Shown: positions 6,394 to 15,277 of the stretch, piece by piece | Layout of the letters: each line of letters starts with the position of its first letter | How positions within the stretch are numbered: position 1 is the first letter of the stretch | Source: Pseudorhizobium tarimense | GTDB lineage: Bacteria > Pseudomonadota > Alphaproteobacteria > Rhizobiales > Rhizobiaceae | DNA: 43,419 bases | Reading direction: 5' to 3' | NCBI RefSeq assembly: GCF_022968135.1 | Contig: NZ_JALJRA010000029.1 | Span: 1 to 43,419, forward strand | The notes under the pieces: generated by a model | Seen by the model: the letters and a program-made list of their open reading frames with translations, nothing else | Told to the model about the DNA's origin: nothing | The model's database searches: none | Translations under genes and position numbers: made by a program

Positions 6394-8601
6394 ATGGACG
6401 TCGCAAACATTCAGCCCGATGCGGTGAACCTTCCCGGACTTCAGCTCAGCTCTATTGGCCAGTTCTTCATTCCTGCTTCGGCATCCCTGCAGGAGCGCCG
6501 ACCTCGCACCCTCAAACACGGCGATACCTTCGCCGTGTTTGATCACAACGGCGACGTGATATCCGGCCCCGGAAGTCCAGAGGGCATTTTCCACCGTGAC
6601 ACGCGCTACCTCTCGCACTTCTACATGACGATCGGCGGCGCGCGGCCTATGCTGCTGAGCTCCACCTTGAGAGATGACAACGCCACGCTGACATGTGACC
6701 TGACAAACCCTGATCTGTTCGATGGCACCGGCAAAATGGTTCTTGAGCATGATCTGCTTCACATCAGGCGGACTCGCTTTCTGTGGCAAGGCCATTGCCT
6801 AGAACGTCTGGTGGTGAGGAACTTCAACGATCAGCCTCGCGAGATCTCGATCGAACTGGCCGTTGACGCCGACTTCGCGGATCTTTTCGAGGTGCGTGGA
6901 ACGGAGCGTGGGAAGCGGGGGACACGGAATCCAACGATCACGACCAATGATGGGGTAGAGCTTTCATACACGGGACTCGATGGATGCCGGCGAACCACAT
7001 CGATCCGCTTCGAACCTGCACCAGAGTTGGTGACCGCCCAACAGGCTGTCTTCCGTCTGCAACTCCAGCCCAGGCAAGCCCGCTCGATCTTTATCAAGAT
7101 CGCCTGCAACTGCGAACCCGACAGTTCGCCCACCGCCGCCTTCTTCAAGGGCCTGCGGGATGCCCGCAGGGCCCTGCGCCTATCTTCGTCGAGAGCGGCA
7201 GCAGTTGAAACATCCAACGACATCTTCAACGAAGCGCTGCGCAGGAGCGTGTCCGACGTCTACATGCTTTTGACGGATACCCCCGAAGGACCGTACCCTT
7301 ATGCTGGCATCCCATGGTTCAGCACGGTGTTCGGCAGGGACGCCATCATCACTGCACTACAGACGTTGTGGCTCGACCCTACCATCGCGAAAGGCGTGCT
7401 GGGTCACCTGGCCGCCAATCAGGCGATCGGCGTCGATCCCGTGGCGGATGCCGAGCCGGGAAAAATCCTTCACGAGGTGCGTTATGGAGAGATGGCGGAA
7501 CTGGGCGAAGTACCCTTCCGCCGCTACTACGGCAGTGTCGACTCCACGCCGCTTTTCGTGATGCTTGCAGGAGCCTATCTCGAACGCACAGGCGACCTAG
7601 AGACGCTAAGGGGGCTCTGGCCAAACATCGAAGCTGCGCTCACCTGGATCGAGGACTATGGCGACCGCGACGGAGACGGGTTTGTGGAATATGGGCGGAT
7701 GACCGAGGAGGGTTTGGCCAATCAGGGCTGGAAGGACAGCTATGATTCCGTCTTTCACGCCGACGGCACCCTGGCCAAGGGACCGATCGCGCTGGCCGAG
7801 GTACAGGCATATGCTTATGCGGCCTTCAGTGCTGCAGCTATGATCTGCCGTCGCTTGGACCGTCGAGAGATCGCCTCGCGCTATTCCGCGCGGGCCGCAT
7901 CACTTCAGTTCGCCTTTGATGCGGCTTTCTTCGACGAGAGGCTCGGGACGTACGTCCTCGCACTGGATGGGGACAAGCGACCGTGCCGCGTCAGGGCGTC
8001 CAACGCCGGTCACGCCCTACTGACAGGCATCACCTACCCCGAACGGGCGGAAGCTGTTGTGAAGACACTCATGGAGCCATCGTCCTTCTGTGGCTGGGGC
8101 ATTCGCACGGTCCCATCGACCGAGGCGCGATACAACCCGATGAGCTACCACAACGGTTCTATTTGGCCGCATGACAACTCGCTCATCGCATCTGGTCTTG
8201 GTCGCTATGGCTACAGGAAGGAAGCCTCGAGGGTGTTCCAAGGCCTCTTCGCAGCATCGACCTACATCGACCTGCGTCGCCTACCGGAACTCTTCTGCGG
8301 ATTCACCCGTCGTCGAGCTCAGGGGCCGACGTTCTACCCAGTCGCTTGCGCACCTCAAGCGTGGGCGGCCGCAGCGCCGTTGTCTCTGCTCCAGTCGAGC
8401 CTGGGACTGACTTTCGAGCCTGAGAACACCCAGATCACTTTCGAGCGGCCAGTCCTGCCGGCGTTCCTGGACGAGGTCGTCATCCGAAACCTCACTGTCG
8501 CCAGCGGCGCCGTCAGTGTCGCTCTTCGCCGCTCAGGCAGGCAGGTAACGGTTGAGGTACTTGATCGACGAGGAGGCGTGAACGTGGTTTCCCTGAACTG
8601 A
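6394..8601 (+). CDS. Glycogen debranching-type enzyme (amylo-alpha-1,6-glucosidase family)
   Basis: A 735-aa protein in two parts. Residues about 35-300 form the N-terminal beta-rich debranching domain (HGDTFAVFDHNGDVISGPG, then GIFHRDTRYLSHFYMTIGG). Residues about 330-720 form an (alpha/alpha)6 barrel with GIPWFSTVFGRDAIITALQT, YGDRDGDGFVEYGR, NQGWKDSYDSVFHADG and SYHNGSIWPHDNSL, as in the GH15/GH63-like glucosidases. It probably removes alpha-linked glucose from glycogen-like polymers or small glucosides in the cytoplasm. The start is the ATG at 6394 after GAGGAAAGAGGTGG; the frame is open further upstream only by chance inside the glycosyltransferase gene. Pairing with a GT4 gene at 16 bases is a recurrent arrangement in alphaproteobacteria. 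Confidence 0.85.
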   Translation: MDVANIQPDAVNLPGLQLSSIGQFFIPASASLQERRPRTLKHGDTFAVFDHNGDVISGPGSPEGIFHRDTRYLSHFYMTIGGARPMLLSSTLRDDNATLTCDLTNPDLFDGTGKMVLEHDLLHIRRTRFLWQGHCLERLVVRNFNDQPREISIELAVDADFADLFEVRGTERGKRGTRNPTITTNDGVELSYTGLDGCRRTTSIRFEPAPELVTAQQAVFRLQLQPRQARSIFIKIACNCEPDSSPTAAFFKGLRDARRALRLSSSRAAAVETSNDIFNEALRRSVSDVYMLLTDTPEGPYPYAGIPWFSTVFGRDAIITALQTLWLDPTIAKGVLGHLAANQAIGVDPVADAEPGKILHEVRYGEMAELGEVPFRRYYGSVDSTPLFVMLAGAYLERTGDLETLRGLWPNIEAALTWIEDYGDRDGDGFVEYGRMTEEGLANQGWKDSYDSVFHADGTLAKGPIALAEVQAYAYAAFSAAAMICRRLDRREIASRYSARAASLQFAFDAAFFDERLGTYVLALDGDKRPCRVRASNAGHALLTGITYPERAEAVVKTLMEPSSFCGWGIRTVPSTEARYNPMSYHNGSIWPHDNSLIASGLGRYGYRKEASRVFQGLFAASTYIDLRRLPELFCGFTRRRAQGPTFYPVACAPQAWAAAAPLSLLQSSLGLTFEPENTQITFERPVLPAFLDEVVIRNLTVASGAVSVALRRSGRQVTVEVLDRRGGVNVVSLN

Positions 8602-8629
8602 GCACCGCCGTTGAAGCTAGCTCGTCGGC

Positions 8630-8658
8630 GTGGCCGCTCGCATGAAGAGAGCGGCCAC
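8630..8658 (+). terminator. Terminator-like hairpin after the debranching gene
   Basis: GTGGCCGCTC (8630-8639) and GAGCGGCCAC (8649-8658) make a perfect 10-bp stem with a 9-base loop, 29 bases after the stop codon. CTTCAGTTT follows. It probably ends the glycosyltransferase-debranching transcript. Confidence 0.65.
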
Positions 8659-8828
8659 CTTCAGTTTAGGCTCAACGAGCATGCCCGCTTTTGGTAACGG
8701 CGTCGCTGCTACCCTTCTGTCGTCGCGCAGTCACTGATGAGGCCGCAGGTTGCTCTGCCTGCAGGGCCCGAGCCGAGTGAAGGTTGTGTGCGTCAAGTTC
8801 TGAAAATTTTGGCGGCCCGTGAAGCTGG

Positions 8829-9271
8829 TCATGCGGCTTTGCGGAGTTCGAGCTTCATGTGCTCAATGAGGTCGTTCATATTGAGGTAGCGGTTTGCCTC
8901 TATCCAGTTTCGTTGGTTTCGACGGCGAGTACCCTAACGGGGCGCAGGCAGCTCTCAGCATTGGGGAAGATGCGAACGACGTAGGTTCCTCGGCGGATTT
9001 CCTCGTCGAGGCGCTCGAGCATGTTGGTCGACTTGAGGTGCTTGTGGTGCTGTCTCGGCAGTCGGAAGAAGGTAAGCGTCTGCTCGATGTTCTCCTCGGC
9101 CCAATCTGTCATGCGCGGATACTTGCCCGACCATTTGGCTAGCCATGCGCCCAGATCGGTCTTGGCCTCTGCGAGATCGCGCCGGTCGCAGAGCCAGCGC
9201 AGCTCCTGCAGACAATCGTCGCCGTGCTTTCTCGGCAGATAGTCGAGCGCGTTTCTGAGGAAGTGCACGTA
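8829..9271 (-). pseudogene. IS256-family transposase, C-terminal part
   Basis: Read on the minus strand this begins HFLRNALDYLPRKHGDDCLQ and continues with WAEENIEQTLTFFRLPRQHH, KSTNMLERLDEEIRRGTYVV and RIFPNAESCLRPVRVLAVET, the conserved catalytic C-terminus of IS256 transposases including the glutamate in MLERLDEEI. A missing base near 8905-8912 shifts the frame; the other frame then reads NWIEANRYLNMNDLIEHMKL and stops at 8829. The 5' side is cut by the IS1182-family element at 9272. It joins codon-perfectly to the segment at 10777-11420 if that element and one target copy are removed. Non-functional. Confidence 0.9.
9267..9271. repeat. Target site duplication, left copy (ACGTA)
   Basis: ACGTA directly abuts the left inverted repeat of the IS1182-family element and matches the five bases after its right repeat. 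Confidence 0.85.
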
Positions 9272-10776
9272 GGGGCTGTTGAAGAAGTCGCCGATGGCTG
9301 ATCAGGCAGCACCTCGCGCGTTAATGAACGTCTGCGGGAGTAGAATGCGGCTGAAAGCGTTCCTCAGCTCGCAAATGGTTGCCTGGGGTGAAGTCACGAG
9401 CAAGAACAGTCGCAAAAAGGCTACCGCGAGCCGCTTCAGGTTGATGGCGGCGGCCGTGAGGTAGGATTGGATCTTCATGTTGGAAAGTCCGCGCCGAACG
9501 GCGCGGGCGAGTCCGTGCCAGCTCTTCGCCTCGCCATGGAACCCCTCTGAGCGCCAGCGATGCCGCTGGTACAGACGCCGGTCTTCCTCGGTCCATTTCT
9601 CACGGCGTCTTCGGGCTCGCAGGAGCGCCGGGTAATCGTCCCCTACAACGACGGCCTTGTTTGCCCGCCCCTTCGAGAGGCACAGCCTTGCCAGATCGCA
9701 TCCCCGGCAGTCCGCTGCCTTGGAATAGAAGAACCGACCGTGCTTGACCGGTCGGGTCGGTCTGAGGGTCTTTCCACGCGGGCACTTTAGGGTGTCGTTC
9801 TTTGCGTCGTAGCGAAATCGGCGCATCGGCACTGGGCTGCGGATCGGCTCCGCCTTCGTTGGGATGACGGCGCTGATGCCCCGCCGCTCGAACCCGCCGA
9901 AGACCCTCGCATAGGCATAGCCTGCATCGGCCGTGACGATCTCGACATCTACGCCCGTGGTCTCAATGGTCGCGTCGATGCGCTCGATGATGACCTGACC
10001 TTCGTTGATTTCGCCGGTGGTTACCTCGACGTCGAGAACCACGCCACAGACGTCATCGACGACGGCGTGCTGCTTGAAGGAGGGTTCGAGCCGACGGTTG
10101 CGCCCGCTCGTCGCCATCGTCGCATCGGGATCGGTGACGCAGACCTTCTTGAACTTCCCAGTCTTGCGGCTATCGCGTTCAGCGACGGAAGCATCTTCGT
10201 TCGCTTCGGCAACCGCCTCAACGTGGCGCATCGCAAGGCTTTCCCAGCTCACATCCGCGCGAATGAGTGAGGCATCGACATGCACCACATCCCCCTTCGC
10301 GATCTTTGCTGCGATGCAGGCCTCCACCGTGCGTTCGAAAATCCTTCGAAAGCGCTCCACCCCCCATCTCTGCCGTATCCGCGTCAGAAAGGAATGATCA
10401 GGCAGTGCCTCGTGCAGGCCATAGCCAATAAACCACCTGATCCCGAGGTTGACCTGTGCCTCCCGCATCAGGCGACGATCGTGAACGATCCCGAGCAGGA
10501 AGCCCGCAAGCATTAGCCGGACGGCGACCTCCGGATCGATCCCAGGTCGTCCGTTATGCTCACAGTAGAGATCCGAAACCTCTGCCCTGAGCCACGTGAG
10601 GTCGAGGACACGATCCACTTTGGCGAGAATGTAGTCGTCGGGGATGAGCTGTCGAAGCGAACCCGTCATGAACAGCTCGAGCTGACCGCGTTCCTTATGT
10701 CCCAACATCCCGGTGCACCCAGAGAACCAATCCCAAATGAATCGAATCACGTGAGGCTGACTTCTTCAACAGCCCC
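9272..10776 (-). mobile_element. Complete IS1182-family insertion sequence (1505 bp)
   Basis: The element is bounded by perfect 18-bp inverted repeats (GGGGCTGTTGAAGAAGTC at 9272-9289 and its complement at 10759-10776) and flanked by a 5-bp direct duplication ACGTA (9267-9271 and 10777-10781). It carries one full-length transposase gene on the minus strand. It sits inside the IS256 transposase relic; deleting it plus one ACGTA restores the codons for RCYVHFLRN. Perfect ends, perfect duplication and an intact gene indicate a recent insertion that may still be mobile. Confidence 0.93.
9302..10750 (-). CDS. IS1182-family transposase
   Basis: Up to 482 aa. The N-terminal part reads GSLRQLIPDDYILAKVDRVL and YCEHNGRPGIDPEVAVRLML, the DUF772 helical region of IS1182/IS5-superfamily enzymes. 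The DDE catalytic core is visible: the first Asp in VVHVDASLIRADVSW, the second in IVTADAGYAYA and the Glu in the Y-R-E signature YQRHRWRSEGFHGEAKSWHG. A cysteine cluster (CRGCDLARLC) typical of the family lies between. The frame is open from 10750; the biological start may be a later ATG such as 10708 (MLGHKERG). The stop lies 30 bases from the left end. The gene appears intact. Confidence 0.9.
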   Translation of the reverse strand: MIRFIWDWFSGCTGMLGHKERGQLELFMTGSLRQLIPDDYILAKVDRVLDLTWLRAEVSDLYCEHNGRPGIDPEVAVRLMLAGFLLGIVHDRRLMREAQVNLGIRWFIGYGLHEALPDHSFLTRIRQRWGVERFRRIFERTVEACIAAKIAKGDVVHVDASLIRADVSWESLAMRHVEAVAEANEDASVAERDSRKTGKFKKVCVTDPDATMATSGRNRRLEPSFKQHAVVDDVCGVVLDVEVTTGEINEGQVIIERIDATIETTGVDVEIVTADAGYAYARVFGGFERRGISAVIPTKAEPIRSPVPMRRFRYDAKNDTLKCPRGKTLRPTRPVKHGRFFYSKAADCRGCDLARLCLSKGRANKAVVVGDDYPALLRARRRREKWTEEDRRLYQRHRWRSEGFHGEAKSWHGLARAVRRGLSNMKIQSYLTAAAINLKRLAVAFLRLFLLVTSPQATICELRNAFSRILLPQTFINARGAA

Positions 10777-10781
10777 ACGTA
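10777..10781. repeat. Target site duplication, right copy (ACGTA)
   Basis: ACGTA directly abuts the right inverted repeat of the IS1182-family element. Only one copy is needed for the interrupted IS256 reading frame. Confidence 0.85.
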
Positions 10782-11420
10782 GCAGCGCTGCCATGCGGCT
10801 TGCGGGATCGCTTCGCCGATTGCCTTGACCAGGCCGGCATGGTCGTCGGACACGACCAGTTCGACGCCCCTGAGGCCGCGCGCCTTCAGGCCGACGAGGA
10901 AGTCCCGCCAGGCCGAGCGGCTCTCGCGATAGGCCATTTCGACGGCCAGGATCTGGCGTCGGCCGTCCCAGTCGATGCCCAAGGCGGCCAGCACCGCCTG
11001 GCTCATGACGACACCGGCTTCGCGGACCTTCTCGTAGCGCACATCAAGGATGAGGTAGGGGAACGGCTCGTGGAGCGGGCGTTCGGCGAAAGCTTTCAGG
11101 CTCTCGTCCAGCCGCTTGCTCCGATCGCTGGTAGCGTTCGAACAACTCGGTCGAGAAGCGGCCCTGCCGGTCCTGCGGAACTCTCAGCTCAAGCTTGCCG
11201 ACCCGCGTCACCAGCGGGCGGCCATATCACCCTGAGCGATAGCCGAGCCGCTCCGGCGTCCTTTCGCCCTTCCCGGCGCCAAGCGCCTCGTCCATCTCCG
11301 CCTACAGCACTTCCTGCACTCAGAGGTAATCAAATGCGCGGACCGAGCCCTGCTTCGGCGGTCGCGGAACCCGCTCCACTGCCGTTGCGGTGGAAGCGAC
11401 GTCAGTATCGGACTAATCGG
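10777..11420 (-). pseudogene. IS256-family transposase, N-terminal and middle part, decayed
   Basis: On the minus strand the residues VERVPRPPKQGSVRAFDYL, then VQEVL and AEMDEALGAGKGERTPERLG, then YGRPLVTRVGKLELRVPQDR can be read through several in-frame stops (TGA after DYL, TAG between VQEVL and AEMDEAL, TGA in place of a Tyr codon after GYRSG). After FERYQRSE the sequence jumps to KRLDESLKAFAE, so roughly 40 codons present in intact relatives are deleted and the frame changes. From 11042 on it is clean: MSQAVLAALGIDWDGRRQIL to the catalytic VVSDDHAGLVKAI and AAWQRCYV, where the IS1182-family insertion cuts it. The right limit is approximate and terminal repeats were not identified. Confidence 0.85.
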
Positions 11421-11444
11421 CTGTAGCGCGTGCCGACGCACGCG

Positions 11445-12188
11445 TCACATGAAGGGCCGGAGTATCATCTCCAGGCCAACTAACATCAAGCTGACCGAAA
11501 ATCCTCGCCGGAAATTGGCGGCGCTTATTCTGTTGCGCAGGATTTGGCCGAGCCACATACCCGCAAGCGCCGGAATTACGGCCAGTGTAGACAGCGCGAA
11601 CTCCTCAAGCTGCAAGGAACCGTGGACGGCGAGACCGGCCGCAAGAGCCGCAGTCGAAACTGTAAAAGAGAGGCCCAGGGCCTGAACCAGATCGTCCTTA
11701 TCAAGCCCAAGTGACTGTAGGTAAGGCACAGCGGGAATAACGAGGACGCCTGTACCTCCGGTAATCAAGCCAGTTGCGGCACCTGCTAAAGGCGTCATCC
11801 ATGACTCAAAGCGAGCCGGCACGCGAAGTTGTGCGGAAAAAAGCGCGTAGCAGGAATAGGCCATCAACGCTGTCCCAAGTGCTGCAGTCGTAAATCGTGT
11901 TTCGCCGCTGCTGAGCCATGCCGTTCCAATGACCGTTGCTAAAACGATCATGACCATCATGGGCCAGAGTCTTGAGATGAGCCTGCCGAGTGCGGGACCG
12001 TGCAGACATTGCCATAGGTTCGTTAGGAGCGATGGCACGAGGAGTAAGCTTGCCGCTGTCAAGGGAGACAAGACAGCGCCGAGGATGGCCATCGCGACCG
12101 TGGGCAAGCCCATCCCCGTCACCCCCTTGACCGTCCCCGCGACAAGGAAGGTGGCGATGAGCAAGAGGAATGACGAGAAATCGAACAT
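11445..12188 (-). CDS. TSUP (TauE/SafE) family membrane permease
   Basis: A 247-aa inner-membrane protein with about eight hydrophobic segments. The family repeat motif is seen twice: VKGVTGMGLPTVAMAILG near the N-terminus and TGLITGGTGVLVIPAVPYLQ in the middle. TSUP proteins move sulfite, sulfoacetate, sulfur compounds or other small organic anions; the substrate here cannot be read. It faces a LysR regulator across 96 bases, a common arrangement in which the regulator controls the exporter. Its 3' end lies about 25 bases from the IS256 relic but the gene appears complete, ending in LEMILRPFM. Confidence 0.85.
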   Translation of the reverse strand: MFDFSSFLLLIATFLVAGTVKGVTGMGLPTVAMAILGAVLSPLTAASLLLVPSLLTNLWQCLHGPALGRLISRLWPMMVMIVLATVIGTAWLSSGETRFTTAALGTALMAYSCYALFSAQLRVPARFESWMTPLAGAATGLITGGTGVLVIPAVPYLQSLGLDKDDLVQALGLSFTVSTAALAAGLAVHGSLQLEEFALSTLAVIPALAGMWLGQILRNRISAANFRRGFSVSLMLVGLEMILRPFM

Positions 12189-12284
12189 CCCATAACCTAC
12201 GACTGCCTGAAGTTAGCGCAATGCGGAAGAGACGAAGCATGACTTCAGCTAGCCCGAAGGCTGTTCTTGCTGTAGCGTCGGAAG

Positions 12285-13190
12285 ATGCGCTTCGACCTGG
12301 CAGACTTGAGGTTATTTCTTGCTGTTGCGGATGCAGGCAGCATCACGCGGGGCGCGGCCAATGTCGGCCTTTCATTGGCGGCAGCGAGTGAAAGGCTCCG
12401 CAAAATGGAGACTTCGGGAAAGGTTCTTCTGTTGGAGCGCGGCCGACGTGGAGTAACGCCGACGCAAGCAGGTACGGCCTTGGTCCATCATGCCCGTGCC
12501 GTCTTCCAGCAAATTGCGCAACTGCAAAGCGAGATTGGCACCTATGCGAAGGGGCTTCGCGCGACGATTGGTGTCTGGGGCAATACTGCCGCCGTAAGCG
12601 AGTTCCTGCCCGAGCGCCTGGCGCCGTGGATGGCGGCTCATCCCCAAGTGGACGTCGACATCAAGGAGAGGCAGAGCATCGATATCGCCAGCGGCGTCTC
12701 CTCGGGGTTCGCCGACATTGGAATTCTGTCGGATGCCGTCGACACGGGCGATCTTGCCTTGCTCCCGTTTGCTATTGATCGCCTTGTCGTGGTCACCGCC
12801 AAGGAGAGCCCGTTGGCTCGCCAAGAGCGGGTTTTCTTCTCCCACATCTCTGAACGCCCGATAATTGGGCTGACGGTTGGAGCGCTGCAGGATCACATTG
12901 ATAGCCAAGCGTCACGCCTCGGTGTCAGGCTCAACATCCGAACAAGGCTGCGCTCCTTCGATGGCATCTGTCACCTGGCTGCGGAGGGCGTCGGTATAGG
13001 TATCGTTCCCGAAACCGCTGCGCATCGATGCAGACGATCTGCCAGCATTGCCATCGTCCCGCTGGCCGATGTGTGGGCGACCCGTCGATTGTTCATATGT
13101 ATTCGACCCGATAGCAAGAATTTGCCGGGTTTGACGCGAAATCTTGTCGAACATCTGGCTTCTAGTGATGTTGATGTGACCAATGCCTAG
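12285..13190 (+). CDS. LysR-family transcriptional regulator
   Basis: A 301-aa protein. The winged helix-turn-helix is at residues about 3-62 (LADLRLFLAVADAGSITRGA, LSLAAASERLRKMETSGKVL). The effector domain runs to the C-terminus with typical blocks (GVWGNTAAVSEFLPERLAPW, FADIGILSDAVD, LAAEGVGIGIVPE). ATG 12285 has only a modest ribosome site (GGAAG). It is divergent from the TSUP gene and likely regulates it in response to the transported anion. The effector is unknown. Confidence 0.88.
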   Translation: MRFDLADLRLFLAVADAGSITRGAANVGLSLAAASERLRKMETSGKVLLLERGRRGVTPTQAGTALVHHARAVFQQIAQLQSEIGTYAKGLRATIGVWGNTAAVSEFLPERLAPWMAAHPQVDVDIKERQSIDIASGVSSGFADIGILSDAVDTGDLALLPFAIDRLVVVTAKESPLARQERVFFSHISERPIIGLTVGALQDHIDSQASRLGVRLNIRTRLRSFDGICHLAAEGVGIGIVPETAAHRCRRSASIAIVPLADVWATRRLFICIRPDSKNLPGLTRNLVEHLASSDVDVTNA

Positions 13191-13219
13191 CTGAAGGGTC
13201 AGAAGCCAGGCGAAGATCG

Positions 13220-13711
13220 CTACCGCTCAATTGGCGTCACTCCGTAGGCGCTATAAGCACTCTGCATCCGCTCCTGCTCTGTGCGTTCAGGAAAGAGCGA
13301 ATAGCTGGGAGCCCATATTCGAGACACCCGCTCGATTCCTATCGAGATGACATGACGGATAGGGAAGTCGCCTCCCGCCATTCGCAGCAGCTCCGCCCCC
13401 AGCTGCGCGAATTCCACTTCCTCCGGCGCCACGATCGATGCTGACCCGACAATCTTGAATCCGCGTTGACGAAAGACATCGACGAAGCTCACGCACACCT
13501 TCGGATGATTGATAATGTTTCGGACGGAAATGGTCGAGGCGATGTCGGCAACAACGATCCTGTCGTCACCGTGACAGCAGAAAAGCTCCTTCGGGGTCAC
13601 ATTTGGAGTGCCATCCGCACCGACCGTCGCCAGCCAGCACAGGACCGAATTTTGAACATCAGTCCTGAATGCTGGGTTGATCTTCGGGCGTTTGCTGCCG
13701 AGCTCGTTCAT
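13220..13711 (-). CDS. Pyridoxamine 5'-phosphate oxidase-fold (FMN-binding) protein
   Basis: A 163-aa protein with the split-barrel flavin-binding fold. Motifs are SVLCWLATVGADGTPNVTPK (first strand pair with the GxPxV turn), DRIVVADIASTISVRNIINH and PKVCVSFVDVF. Members are small FMN or F420-type reductases and often detoxify or reduce small molecules; true PdxH is longer and has extra phosphate-binding residues. GGAGAAGTAGA precedes the ATG. It converges with the LysR gene (29-base gap). Specific substrate unknown. Confidence 0.83.
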   Translation of the reverse strand: MNELGSKRPKINPAFRTDVQNSVLCWLATVGADGTPNVTPKELFCCHGDDRIVVADIASTISVRNIINHPKVCVSFVDVFRQRGFKIVGSASIVAPEEVEFAQLGAELLRMAGGDFPIRHVISIGIERVSRIWAPSYSLFPERTEQERMQSAYSAYGVTPIER

Positions 13712-13883
13712 TCTACTTCTCCATCTGACTGTACTGGCATCGAGGACCCAGCATCACCGCCTCTTCGGCCACTGAACCTCCGGTGGCGCTCTACCTTGGC
13801 AACGGCTGGCCTTTGACGGTGGCAGCTGGGGCATATTGCACCACCGGGGGCCTTCACGCGGTGGGTCGGACGTCCCCGCCGCT

Positions 13884-14648
13884 TTAAAGGCCACCCCCGA
13901 CGCGCAGCACCGTCGCCGTCACATAGGATGCCTCTGCCGATAAAAGCCACAGAACGCAGCGTGCTATCTCTTCCGGATCAGCGCAACGCCCAAGCGGTAT
14001 GTTGGCAGCAACGCGTTGCGGACGATCCGGATCGCCGCCGGCAGCATGAATGTCGGTCAGCGTCGTTCCCGGAGCCACGGTATTGACCCTGATCCCGCTG
14101 GCGGCGACCTCCTTGCCGAGGCCAATGGTGAAACCTTCAATGGCCGCCTTGCTGGCTGCATAGTGCACGTATTCAGAGGGCGCTCCCAATGTGCTTGCGA
14201 CCGAAGAAATGTTGACGATGTTTCCGGTCTGTCCGATCGCTTCCCAACGACGAACCGCCATCTGTGATAGAAGCATGGTGCCAATGACGTTTACCTCCAG
14301 CGTCTGGCGAAGCACCTCGACCGGCAGATCGGCAAAGCGGCCGATCCTTCCGGTGATGCCGGCATTGTTGACGACAGCTGTCGGCTCTCCAAAATGGCCT
14401 GTAGCCTCTTCGAAGAAGGCGCGGGCAAAGCCAGGGTCGGCGACATCGCCCCGAACCGCATGCGCCCGCCCCGCCCCCGTCGGGAATGACGCAGCCAGCG
14501 TCTCCGCCGCCTCTCTGTCGCTGCGAAAACTGAAGCAAACGTCATATCCGGCAGCGACGGCCTCCCGAACAATCGCCGCGCCGATCCCGCGCGATCCCCC
14601 AGTGACCAGCAATACCTGCCGCGTTCCAGATCCCTTGCCCGCTGCCAT
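13884..14648 (-). CDS. Short-chain dehydrogenase/reductase (SDR)
   Basis: A 254-aa classical SDR. The NAD(P) motif TGGSRGIGAAI is at about residues 17-27, the structural NNAG motif in AVVNNAGITGRIGR, the catalytic Ser in VNISSVASTLG and YxxxK in HYAASKAAIEGF. The end reads SYVTATVLRVGGGL, the usual SDR C-terminus. Start at 14648 because AAGGAGGAGACG lies just upstream; the frame is open further upstream but crosses the AraC and IS66 debris. It is the only intact gene in the 13.7-16.6 kb block. Substrate unknown; it may have belonged to the nearby NmrA/AraC set. Confidence 0.87.
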   Translation of the reverse strand: MAAGKGSGTRQVLLVTGGSRGIGAAIVREAVAAGYDVCFSFRSDREAAETLAASFPTGAGRAHAVRGDVADPGFARAFFEEATGHFGEPTAVVNNAGITGRIGRFADLPVEVLRQTLEVNVIGTMLLSQMAVRRWEAIGQTGNIVNISSVASTLGAPSEYVHYAASKAAIEGFTIGLGKEVAASGIRVNTVAPGTTLTDIHAAGGDPDRPQRVAANIPLGRCADPEEIARCVLWLLSAEASYVTATVLRVGGGL

Positions 14649-14730
14649 CGTCTCCTCCTTACAATTGCCAGATCTCTGTCTCATCCTTCTGCGATGCGTT
14701 TCAAGGTTTGGGAGAGCCAGTCCAACGCTA

Positions 14731-14806
14731 GACGGACGGATCGAAATCGACTCCAATGTCGTCGAACGCGCCATCCGGCCCCAAACAATCACGAGAAAGA
14801 ATAATG
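14731..14806 (+). pseudogene. IS66-family transposase (TnpC) C-terminal scrap
   Basis: About 25 codons on the plus strand read LDGRIEIDSNVVERAIRPQT and ITRKNN. This is the signature near the C-terminus of IS66 TnpC, including the catalytic glutamate in NVVERAIRP. Nothing else of the transposase remains. Its right edge is the point at which the AraC-family gene on the other strand is truncated. Confidence 0.85.
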
Positions 14807-15134
14807 GAAGAGATCTCCTCCCCCATTGCACCTGGCAGTGCGGCCATCGCGCGCGGGTGCAAAGATCGCATTGGCATCCGCCGACGGTAACGCGAGATCG
14901 CTCGCTAGCCGGAACGGCCTCCCCTTCGGCAGAAGGAAACAGTCGCCGGTCTTGAGATGCACGGGGCCGGAGACACCTTCTATTGCCAACCAGCATTGGC
15001 TGGAAATTTCCGCGTTGCACTTAATACCCTCGTAGCTGGGAAACTGGATCACCCAATTACCGCCGGCCTCGAAGCCGGCGGACACGTAGCTGCGGGGCTT
15101 CAGCAGGGCGAGAATATCGGAAAGCGGGGTCCAT
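14807..15134 (-). pseudogene. AraC-family regulator, cupin domain only, frameshifted and truncated
   Basis: From ATG 15134 the frame is lost after two codons because of one extra C in a C-run. The restored frame reads LSDILALLKPRSYVSAGFEA, GGNWVIQFPSYEGIKCNAEI, SGPVHLKTGDCFLLPKGRPF and RTARCNGGGDLF, the cupin sensor domain found at the N-terminus of AraC regulators that sit beside NmrA-type reductases. The DNA-binding half is missing: the reading frame runs into the IS66 scrap and stops. It diverges from the NmrA-like pseudogene at 15278, so the two formed a regulator-target pair before decay. Confidence 0.75.
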
Positions 15135-15277
15135 CTAGTCTCCCGTCTGAACGACCGCGATAAAAACGCGAACTGTATAGCATGGATCGTTCCCGGCCCA
15201 CGGCGTATCTGCACTAAAGCATGCGCGGGTCGGCTTGCAACGGATCTGCACGCACAGGAAGCACCAGGAGATGTTCC

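Noticed and set aside
10800..11426. Plus-strand open frame of 208 codons
   Set aside because: It is the complement of the IS256 transposase relic, which matches a known family on the minus strand; the plus product has no motif.
8787..11445. GTGCGTC near 8787 and its complement near 11430 as terminal repeats of the IS256 relic
   Set aside because: Only seven bases match, without the longer imperfect match expected of IS256-family ends.
14191..14690. Plus-strand long open frame over the SDR gene
   Set aside because: It mirrors the SDR coding strand, which has complete motifs. Only its last part, from 14731, carries real IS66 sequence.
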